Assembly (NCBI GenBank): GCA_002502175.1
Contig: DAPQ01000002.1
Span: forward strand, 1-44,668
Source of the DNA: Euryarchaeota archaeon UBA19
GTDB taxonomy: Archaea; Thermoplasmatota; Poseidoniia; Poseidoniales; Thalassarchaeaceae
DNA length: 44,668 nucleotides
Direction: 5' to 3'
Position 1 is the first letter of the stretch, and each line of letters opens with the position of its first letter. The notes under the pieces were generated by a model. It was not told the origin of the DNA, did no database searches, and saw only the letters and a program-made list of their open reading frames with translations. The position numbers were made by a program, and so were the translations under genes. Positions 8,501-15,146 of this stretch are shown here, one piece after another.

Positions 8501-9945
8501 GATTTGCTGATTTGGGTCGCTCTGTTAATACTGTCCTTTCTGGAGTGACAAGCGAAATTTCTACCGGTACAGCCGGAGGAAACGGTTCCTTTTCTTATGG
8601 TCTGGAGTTAGATGCGGATAGCGAGTTCGATCTAATCTTCGAGGCCAGTCAAGGTAACGGGACAGCGGATGAACCAGCATGGGTTCATGGGATTTCTATG
8701 AATGCCGCCCCAACTGGAATTTCTGACGGATTCCATATTCGAGGTTGGATTCCAAATCTGCCCCCATTAATCGATATCTCAGTCAGTCGCGTGCCTAACT
8801 CAAATGGAGAAGATTGGACAATTATGTTGGGCATGGAAGGATGGCTTCCTGCGAGAAGTGAATTCATGCTAAATGCAAAAGGTGTCAATGGACAAGACTT
8901 GATGCTAACGTTACAAGGTTTGACTGTTGGTGAAGCCACTACCTTGGGTATCGACTCTCAATTCACAATCAAGGAAACTAGTGGTGGAATTAATGAGGTT
9001 ACTACCTCGACTCGTTTCGTACTATCAAATAGACTCGATTGGATTCATGCTGAGCTCATCAACAGGGAAGCCGGTGCAAGAACGGAGATGCTAATCAACG
9101 ATATTCCCGAATCAATTGATTTACGCGCCAGCCTTGGTACTTTAATTTCGATTGATATGATTGTACCTGAAAAATATCGTCGCGATGGCCCAGCGGTAGA
9201 TTCCATCATGTTGCAACAGATGCAGTGGATGGAAGGCACATGGTGGCCCGCTACTGTTTTCCTAACCGATGTTCCAAACTCGATTAATCTGACCACACAA
9301 GCAGATGTAGAATATGATATTACCAAAACCCTAGCATTCCAAGGCACTCCAGTCCTTGATTTCTCAGCATCAGATAGTGGTATGTCGTTGTATATTGAAG
9401 CAAATGGTAGAGCGATAAACAATCGCGGTGACATCATATTGCTCGCTGAAGGATTGACAGATCGTATGGTGATTAAGCCAACCTCTGATTATGGTCTAGC
9501 AATCCGAAGCGGAGGTGAAGGGGTCGAGAGAATTTACCTCAGAGCTTCCAATATGCCAACTACCCCTCCTGTGGTAATTGAAGAAGTAGAGGCACTTGGA
9601 GAAAATCTGAGAAGTGCAACAATTCGTGTTGTCGAGATTGCGGGGCCGTACAGTATCATCGAACTGGAAGATGTTCAAGGTGGGAGAATAATCGCTTCAG
9701 CCCGCGCCACCGCCGAGGTTGATGCCCTTGGAACCACCTTCGATCTTAGAGGAGTTCTTCTAGATGCTCAAACCACAGGAGGAGTCCCTACTGGAACTAG
9801 TATTGGAGTCAATGGATTAGCATCTGACCTGTCTCTATTGAATTTGATTCCGGGTTTTGAGGGTTCTACTCATCACATTATCGTCCCAGAACCATTTACA
9901 TCTGGACTTCTGACTTTAGGTGCAACTTTCTTGGGGGGTGATTGA
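5578..9945 (+). CDS. Very large exported protein of unknown function (1455 aa)
   Basis: Residues 1-40 form a signal peptide (core ISLPVLLVILFFLPTLAPFA). The rest appears beta-rich, polar and acidic, with few cysteines and no obvious enzyme motif. A D-rich loop DIDGDGDDDI near residue 195 suggests calcium binding. From about residue 770 to 1240 a short motif recurs: a hydrophobic strand, then D-x-P or a close variant, then another alternating strand (D777, D819, D935, a variant near 1060, D1175, D1231). There is no clear C-terminal membrane helix, so retention at the cell surface may rely on the overlapping downstream membrane protein. The ATG at 5578 has GAGGTG five bases upstream. Gene ends overlap or nearly touch those of the next gene, so the two are likely made together. 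Function unknown; adhesion or substrate capture is only a guess. Confidence 0.8.
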   Translation: MENGSVRLIRTAPKSKISLPVLLVILFFLPTLAPFATVSGEARIESQDFQILDELGNVLNQREEVVLGDSVSNIAGPLLDQVRVGVQDTSVADPLHDIDEALDDVIIVETAVPAVIHPEPYIILTDESSRPPGEVRTIWSTLFNLTDYVIWTRYVDTDGNVVEQFETITFLTSLLSLLDPETDFLLHQMDIDGDGDDDIQVGLTVNLNNIDLSGATLSAYVQLDYQVSVLPSSTTDSDWDNLQTLEVSILKAFAYSDGVLNEGESYVWVIDSKFTHTPYDFTLGVGLERFSFDLSGAGADLILSLVNALTFGVFNDGDESGVSIASLAAPYQISIDNSGQTECPDRYSPIELTTLPSSEISCGVTAGFGYVHFSPPDSQDNREVWEVAYIEAAIHPNRLSTILPEQLEVTIRTDSTLADGTGTLGENGLTTLEYWADERADLHIHFHEDRSEAPEENSDGNYGNVTDSRGWFRGMPEGSLTTEEIDRTFTMLGSKSEPELPGSQPDRLGLIIAVKNFTRDTSQNVDDPSLPVNPAYPPKTLVLVRSIQSLESVEYHSWMKRGGVDTDHRRIQITAEEIPTAIVFFGSFELGGADNADTSLDTGQNLDFLSRILDVVLINIVDLFLDIGTILNDIPSATVDVISGGIGGSGGISGETLHLLMHDNWRPERESRSISEIGLQIGSSPHPTISGDHLILSKDRELDTVQGRNGPQTPLVQVAASLRFSGLSSFTLIDEIETDSQSFSLRTSSEKSFTFLYIDHQPSNLEDAAHQGLWISDIPDNITADSTPEFATYYASSTIDRLSYTGIEGSQRQAAHILDVPAEFTVEFGDTTKWTASSPISTIHAQLTDAENPVTMSGDHFLFHHHPEDGTSTISTRISGLQEVGWKAPAVAGATGAMGQGTAFMSVAGDRTMSINVDHAPTQDEGGLSALVLIDPLPSNVSVDIPTGADAGNNLVIPELNTSQGVSGVAFFLGGFADLGRSVNTVLSGVTSEISTGTAGGNGSFSYGLELDADSEFDLIFEASQGNGTADEPAWVHGISMNAAPTGISDGFHIRGWIPNLPPLIDISVSRVPNSNGEDWTIMLGMEGWLPARSEFMLNAKGVNGQDLMLTLQGLTVGEATTLGIDSQFTIKETSGGINEVTTSTRFVLSNRLDWIHAELINREAGARTEMLINDIPESIDLRASLGTLISIDMIVPEKYRRDGPAVDSIMLQQMQWMEGTWWPATVFLTDVPNSINLTTQADVEYDITKTLAFQGTPVLDFSASDSGMSLYIEANGRAINNRGDIILLAEGLTDRMVIKPTSDYGLAIRSGGEGVERIYLRASNMPTTPPVVIEEVEALGENLRSATIRVVEIAGPYSIIELEDVQGGRIIASARATAEVDALGTTFDLRGVLLDAQTTGGVPTGTSIGVNGLASDLSLLNLIPGFEGSTHHIIVPEPFTSGLLTLGATFLGGD

Positions 9946-9946
9946 T

Positions 9947-10513
9947 TTGGGATTAATGGACAAAATCCGTTCTCAAAATGAAGAATTAGAAACTCATGAT
10001 GCAGCAACCGAACGCGCCCATGAGATTCTCCAAATCGTTGGCGAGCGAGTCGAGAAAGTTCGACCAAGCCGGGTAATTTTTGCCTCCGTGGCCGTATTAC
10101 TGATACTCAGTGGAATCATGATTATTGGAACTTGGATTGTTCCATACGACAGAACTTCCGTAGATGTTGTCTATCTTCAGGGAGTTGGCGGCCATGTTGT
10201 TTTAGTTGAATTAGATAACAAAGGATCTCGTTCAATTACTGATGTCCAATTAGATATCAGATTCTTAGATGATGATAGTAACGAGATTGCAAGGTCTACC
10301 TTTGAAACCGATGAGATCGCCGCCCATACTTCCATTGCTGGCGATAATCTAGAACTAATTGCACCTGGTGCATCAGTTTGGGAGAATTATACTATTGAGA
10401 TAATCTTAGAATACACCTATGGCGGTACAGAATATAATGAAAGATGGACGTATAATGTAGGTAGTTGGACTATGGAGATGTTTACCTATGACGCACCAAT
10501 GCACTTCTTCTGA
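9947..10513 (+). CDS. Single-pass membrane protein with extracellular beta domain, partner of the 1455-aa protein
   Basis: About 188 aa. The N-terminal 45 residues are charged and helical (a short coiled coil including AHEILQIVGERVEKV). A membrane helix follows, VIFASVAVLLILSGIMIIG. The C-terminal 120 residues form an outside beta-sandwich with VELDNKGSRSITDVQLDIRF, which resembles FxLYD-type domains. Topology is N-inside. The start is uncertain: GGGGGGTG (9933-9940) lies inside the end of the previous gene and best serves the TTG at 9947. ATG 9956 and GTG 9938 are alternatives. The close junction implies translational coupling and suggests the two products work together. Confidence 0.75.
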   Translation: MGLMDKIRSQNEELETHDAATERAHEILQIVGERVEKVRPSRVIFASVAVLLILSGIMIIGTWIVPYDRTSVDVVYLQGVGGHVVLVELDNKGSRSITDVQLDIRFLDDDSNEIARSTFETDEIAAHTSIAGDNLELIAPGASVWENYTIEIILEYTYGGTEYNERWTYNVGSWTMEMFTYDAPMHFF

Positions 10514-10530
10514 CACGACCTCTGGTCGTG
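10514..10530 (+). terminator. Stem-loop directly after the stop codon
   Basis: CACGACC pairs with GGTCGTG across a TCT loop, starting at the first base after TGA. It lacks a following T-run, so it is not a bacterial-type terminator. It could define or protect the 3' end of the transcript, or separate it from the protease gene 60 bases downstream. Confidence 0.4.
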
Positions 10531-10589
10531 AAATAATCGCAATACAGTTTACCCTAATGCTGAAAGGCGACCCAATTGGGGACTGATTC

Positions 10590-13500
10590 ATGGGACAGAG
10601 AATTGCGGTTGCGCTAATCGGGTTATTCCTAATATCTCTGATTCCGGCTGGTGATTTTTACGTCAACCAATCTGAAGATTCAACAGAGGCTCTAGATTGG
10701 TCGGTTAAGCGTACAGAGATAGCCGCCGACCCTAATTCAATTCAAGACCTTCAATCGCCGACAGTGACACAGGGATTTGAAAGGCTTAGAGACAATACTG
10801 CCGATTCTAGTATTGGAGTATACACCGAGTCTGGATTGATTCCATCCGTCCATCTGCCAAATTCTCTTACTCATCCACGTTGGGACTTAGCGATGGTCAT
10901 AGTCGATGGAGGCGTTGGAATTTGGGATGCTCGTCTTGAGGTAGAATCATCGGCTGAAGTTGAGATAAGAACGACCATACCTCCTTCTGGTTTCTTGGTT
11001 CAAGGAACAACCGAAGAATTGGATAAGTTAGCGGCTAACTCTGTAGTTGTTGCAGTCCATCCGGTTCCCACCGGATTGCTTGTCCACCCATTGCTAACAG
11101 TGGTCGATGAAGGATCGATAATGGTAGAAATCCTCGGTTGGAAGGATGATAATCTACAGCGACATATGGAGCCAGGGCTAGGTTTGTCAGGTTCCCTTAC
11201 AGATGTTGCAGGCAAGTGGCTTACCGACGGATGGAGTCCCGAGGAAGGTAGATATTGGGGTGAAGTTGAACTTTCTAACTTAGCAGATATGATTGAAGAT
11301 CCTGCTGTAGCCTATGTTGCCCCGTTGCCGGTTCTAGAGCTAAAGAACGACAATGCTCGAACCCATATGGGAATAAATTCGGTTGAATCTTTCTTCATCA
11401 CAAACATAGATGGTACTGGCCAAACTGTAGCTGTTGGGGACTCTGGAATAGATCACGATCATGGAGATTTCAACAACCGTATTTCAGGTAGAACTTCGGT
11501 TACACCGGGAGATTCCTCGACAGCCGATCTATCTGATGGACACGGAACCCACGTTGCCTGCACAGTACTAGGTTCCGGAATGAGAAGTAGTGGTACCTAT
11601 GAGGGAGTAGCACCGGGAGCTGACCTATATTTCCAAGCGATGGAGGATGATGATACCGGTGCCTTATACAGTTACGGAATCAACAGCATGCTGAATTCTG
11701 CTTACAACGCAGGCGCCCGCTTACACACGAATAGTTGGGGCGCAGGCAGCGGTTTCGGCTCTTACTCGACCCAATCTGAAGACGCCGATGACCGAACTTC
11801 TACTTGGGACCAATACTGGAATTATGATGGGATGACAGTTCTCTTTGCAGCAGGAAATGAAAGAAACGATGGGGTTTCTCCTCCGGGTACAGCGAAGAAT
11901 GTAATCACCGTTGGAGGACACAAGAACCGATACAGTGGCTCTCCTGATGAGATGTACTATTGGAGTAGTCGAGGACCTACTGATGATGGTCGCCTTAAGC
12001 CGGATGTAGTAGGTCCAGGTGATGGTGTCCGCTCATGTCTATCACAAGAGGCCGAGCAAGCATCTTCTGGTTGGTCGAATAATTGGTACATCGAATACAG
12101 TGGCACTTCGATGGCAACACCTGCTGCGGCGGGTGCAGCAACCCTCGTGCGACAATATCTGATGGAGGTTGCAAATAGGCCAGCGCCACAAGGAGCGCTG
12201 GTAAAGGCACTGCTAATCCTAGGTGCCGAGGATATGGGCGCTAGAAATATACCCAACAATGACGAGGGTTGGGGTAGGGTCAATCTTGTCAATTCACTTA
12301 TTCCAGATAGTGATGAAGGTATTTTCGTCGATGACCGAAGTCGAATTTCTTCTGGTCAAACAAAGGAATACACATTCGATATTACAAGAGGCGCAGAACC
12401 ACTGAAAGTAGTATTGGCATGGTCCGATTATCCAGGTTCCTCTCAAAGTACCAATCAGTTACGTAATGATCTGAATCTAGAAGTGATTCATCCCAATGGA
12501 GGAACTTCATTCAAAGGTAATGTTTTCAGTGGCGGAAAATCAATTGCTGGTGGTAATTTCGATGATAAAAACAACGTCGAAGTAGTACTGATTGATAATG
12601 CCGGTGTCGGCACATGGACAGTCCGTGTGACCGATGATTATCATGGTGGAAGTAGGACTTGGCAACCGTATGCTCTAGCCGTAAGAGGAGTCAATGTAAA
12701 CGACCTTTCACCCGATCCCACATTTGCTCCAGATGTTACTATCAACCCTCCTATTCCACAAATCGGAGACCCCGTACAAATTGGAGTAACTGTCGAAAAC
12801 CTGGGTGCTGGGTCGGTATCAGATCTAGAGGTAATGGCAAGGGCCGATGGTAGCCTTATCTCCACTCAAACGATTTCACTCAGTCCCGGTGATTCAGTTG
12901 ATGTTCAGTGGAATTGGACCCCATCAACTGAAGGTCTAGTCGATTTGTCCTTCCACCTAGATCCAAATGATTTAGTGGAGGAATCAAATGAAGCAAATAA
13001 CCTTCTAACACATACGATGATAATTAGCGCACCTGGAGTTAGGGTAACTTCAGATGAACCATTCATGACCTTGGGCGAAGCGGATGATAGTTCCACCTCA
13101 TGGGAACTAGTTCTAACAAATACTGCATTATTCGAGACTAATGCAACAATCGTAGCAAGCTCACCTGTAAGATTGAGTGATGGTGTTGAATTCGATTGGT
13201 ATTCCTCACTCACTTCAAACACTTTCAATCTGCTAGAAGCAGAATCGGTTGCTGTAGGTCTCACACTTATCCATCCGGCACCTCCAGAACCTGGGACATA
13301 TGTAATGACGGTCACTGGAACGGATATCGAGAATGACATTGAGTCTGAATTAGATCTGTATTTCGATGTACCAGTTTTAGCCTCTGCTGATGTGCTAATT
13401 ACATCAGGACAAATTCCAGTCAGCCCTATTTCGCAAACTCAATTACAAGTATTCGTTACCAACGAGGGTAACGGACCTCAAACCTACGATGTGGAGTTAA

Positions 13501-15083
13501 GTTCACCTGCTGGTTGGCATTTAGGATTGGATACCTTAGGGGCTTTTGAGGGGTCATCTCACGGTTCAACGGGAACTCTTGCGGTGGGGCAAAGTCGAGC
13601 AATTGACATCACGGTAAACCCCCCTGGTGCAATGATCCCAGCAGGTTCGATTTTCGATGCTGGCTTGACAATTCATTCTCGAGTAAGCAGTGATTCTTGG
13701 TCAGTTCCTATAACTCTAGAGGTGATGGCGATAGACCAACTATCTGCAACCCCGATAAGTGATGGAATTCAGTATGAGGTTGCTCCCGATGAAACTTTGA
13801 ATCTAGAAATTGACTTCCTAAATACAGGAAATCGACATCTAACCATGACTCCATATCAGAGAGCCATACCTTCTGGCTGGTCGATTGTTGGTGGCCTCAA
13901 CACATTGGAAGCACCGGCCGGTGAAACTACGACTTGGTCGGTTACTTTGCAAGGTAATGGACGAGCCACAAGTGGCGATTTGAAACTGCGATTCGCTACT
14001 GATGATGGTTTTTCGCTGGATTGGAATAGAACCATCGACGTTCTGTCCGCAGCGATTCCTAGCCTAGCATTCCACAAAGTTGTCTTGGCAGATGGAACTT
14101 CATCTGAAACTCCGTTAGGAATAGGTGCTCATCCGGTTGGAACCGGCTTTGATTTGGCATGGGAGGTTGAGAATGAAGGCACCTCAACTTGGCGTCCAAC
14201 CACTTCAATAATCGTTCCAGATGATGGCGATTGGGAAGCTGATTGTCTCACCACACCATCAACGCTAGCTCCAGGAGCGAGCAGTATAATCTGGTGTACG
14301 GTTACTATTCCTCTCTCAGAACAAGCGGGTTCCGAGCCTGTAGTTACACTTAGGATGGAAGGAGAAGGAGTTGTAGTTGAAAATTCCATTTCGTTACTTG
14401 TAGATTCGGTTTCAGCTGTAGTTTGGGACCTACGCACTAAAGACCCGATTGCCCATCAAAACTATCCAGTTCAATTGACAATAGATGTTGAAAATGTAGG
14501 AAATTCACAAATTAATCACAAACTTGAGGTGAATGCACCAAGTGATTGGAATGTATTCATTGATGATGAATTATTAGTAATTTTAAGCCCGGGAGAATCC
14601 AGATCAATAGTAATCCAATTTACTCCCGACAGCGGTAGTGACGGTACCATAGAGTTATTTTTGCTAAATGGAGAAACCATTCAAGATTCATCTTTCAGTT
14701 TTGAGGTCGATGTATTACCTGCAAGAGGCGAGAGCAACAGCATGGCATCTACTCTGATTCCTATTCTTGTTATACTTCTAATTGTGATTCTTGCAGGAGG
14801 TGGATTCTATGTATTCCAACAAAAGGGTGGTAGCCTCGAATCAATTATGTCGAAAGAGGCCGTAAGTAAGATTACTGAGTCCCTAAATATCGCTGAAAAA
14901 GAAGGTGGTTCAGGCATTGAATGCTGGGTCTGTAGCGGCGACATTATTGTCGGTGAGGCCTTAGCTTGCGGCAGTTGTGGAGCCCGTTATCATCGTCCAG
15001 GTCAAGTTGGAGGTTGTGATATTCTTTCTCTTGGTAAATGTCTACACTGCAATGCAGATTGGGATGAATTAGTTGACGCATAA
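10590..15083 (+). CDS. Membrane-anchored subtilisin-family (S8) protease with CARDB repeats and cytosolic RING-like zinc finger
   Basis: A 1497-aa exported endopeptidase. A signal peptide (residues 1-22) and a pro-region (to about 255) precede the S8 domain, with catalytic D284 in VGDSGIDHDHG, H318 in DGHGTHVA, oxyanion N423 in AAGNE and S507 in GTSMATPAAAG. A beta domain (about 575-700) and a CARDB domain (about 705-815, ending LVEESNEANN) follow, then further CARDB/NEW3-like repeats to about 1380. A membrane helix lies at about 1387-1410. The cytosolic tail (1411-1497) carries C1445, C1448, C1460, C1463, H1468, C1476, C1484 and C1487, a pattern like prokaryotic RING-type treble-clef fingers. 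All catalytic residues are present, so it should be active outside the cell, probably on environmental or surface protein. The internal finger is unusual for a secreted protease and its role is unknown. Confidence 0.93.
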   Translation: MGQRIAVALIGLFLISLIPAGDFYVNQSEDSTEALDWSVKRTEIAADPNSIQDLQSPTVTQGFERLRDNTADSSIGVYTESGLIPSVHLPNSLTHPRWDLAMVIVDGGVGIWDARLEVESSAEVEIRTTIPPSGFLVQGTTEELDKLAANSVVVAVHPVPTGLLVHPLLTVVDEGSIMVEILGWKDDNLQRHMEPGLGLSGSLTDVAGKWLTDGWSPEEGRYWGEVELSNLADMIEDPAVAYVAPLPVLELKNDNARTHMGINSVESFFITNIDGTGQTVAVGDSGIDHDHGDFNNRISGRTSVTPGDSSTADLSDGHGTHVACTVLGSGMRSSGTYEGVAPGADLYFQAMEDDDTGALYSYGINSMLNSAYNAGARLHTNSWGAGSGFGSYSTQSEDADDRTSTWDQYWNYDGMTVLFAAGNERNDGVSPPGTAKNVITVGGHKNRYSGSPDEMYYWSSRGPTDDGRLKPDVVGPGDGVRSCLSQEAEQASSGWSNNWYIEYSGTSMATPAAAGAATLVRQYLMEVANRPAPQGALVKALLILGAEDMGARNIPNNDEGWGRVNLVNSLIPDSDEGIFVDDRSRISSGQTKEYTFDITRGAEPLKVVLAWSDYPGSSQSTNQLRNDLNLEVIHPNGGTSFKGNVFSGGKSIAGGNFDDKNNVEVVLIDNAGVGTWTVRVTDDYHGGSRTWQPYALAVRGVNVNDLSPDPTFAPDVTINPPIPQIGDPVQIGVTVENLGAGSVSDLEVMARADGSLISTQTISLSPGDSVDVQWNWTPSTEGLVDLSFHLDPNDLVEESNEANNLLTHTMIISAPGVRVTSDEPFMTLGEADDSSTSWELVLTNTALFETNATIVASSPVRLSDGVEFDWYSSLTSNTFNLLEAESVAVGLTLIHPAPPEPGTYVMTVTGTDIENDIESELDLYFDVPVLASADVLITSGQIPVSPISQTQLQVFVTNEGNGPQTYDVELSSPAGWHLGLDTLGAFEGSSHGSTGTLAVGQSRAIDITVNPPGAMIPAGSIFDAGLTIHSRVSSDSWSVPITLEVMAIDQLSATPISDGIQYEVAPDETLNLEIDFLNTGNRHLTMTPYQRAIPSGWSIVGGLNTLEAPAGETTTWSVTLQGNGRATSGDLKLRFATDDGFSLDWNRTIDVLSAAIPSLAFHKVVLADGTSSETPLGIGAHPVGTGFDLAWEVENEGTSTWRPTTSIIVPDDGDWEADCLTTPSTLAPGASSIIWCTVTIPLSEQAGSEPVVTLRMEGEGVVVENSISLLVDSVSAVVWDLRTKDPIAHQNYPVQLTIDVENVGNSQINHKLEVNAPSDWNVFIDDELLVILSPGESRSIVIQFTPDSGSDGTIELFLLNGETIQDSSFSFEVDVLPARGESNSMASTLIPILVILLIVILAGGGFYVFQQKGGSLESIMSKEAVSKITESLNIAEKEGGSGIECWVCSGDIIVGEALACGSCGARYHRPGQVGGCDILSLGKCLHCNADWDELVDA

Positions 15084-15085
15084 AT

Positions 15086-15105
15086 CGCGACCCTAAGGGG
15101 TCGCG
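15086..15105 (+). terminator. Stem-loop after the protease stop codon
   Basis: CGCGACCC pairs with GGGTCGCG across a TAAG loop, beginning two bases after the TAA. A weaker imperfect hairpin (GCCCT with AGGGGC) follows at 15115-15128 before the next gene. No T-run follows. Likely an RNA 3' end or processing element. Confidence 0.45.
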
Positions 15106-15146
15106 TAGCCCGAAGCCCTTAGAGGGGCCCGTTTGTCGGCCAAGCA

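Noticed and set aside
15115..15128. GCCCT/AGGGGC hairpin before the 891-aa gene
   Set aside because: Only four contiguous pairs plus a bulge; too weak to count with the perfect stems.
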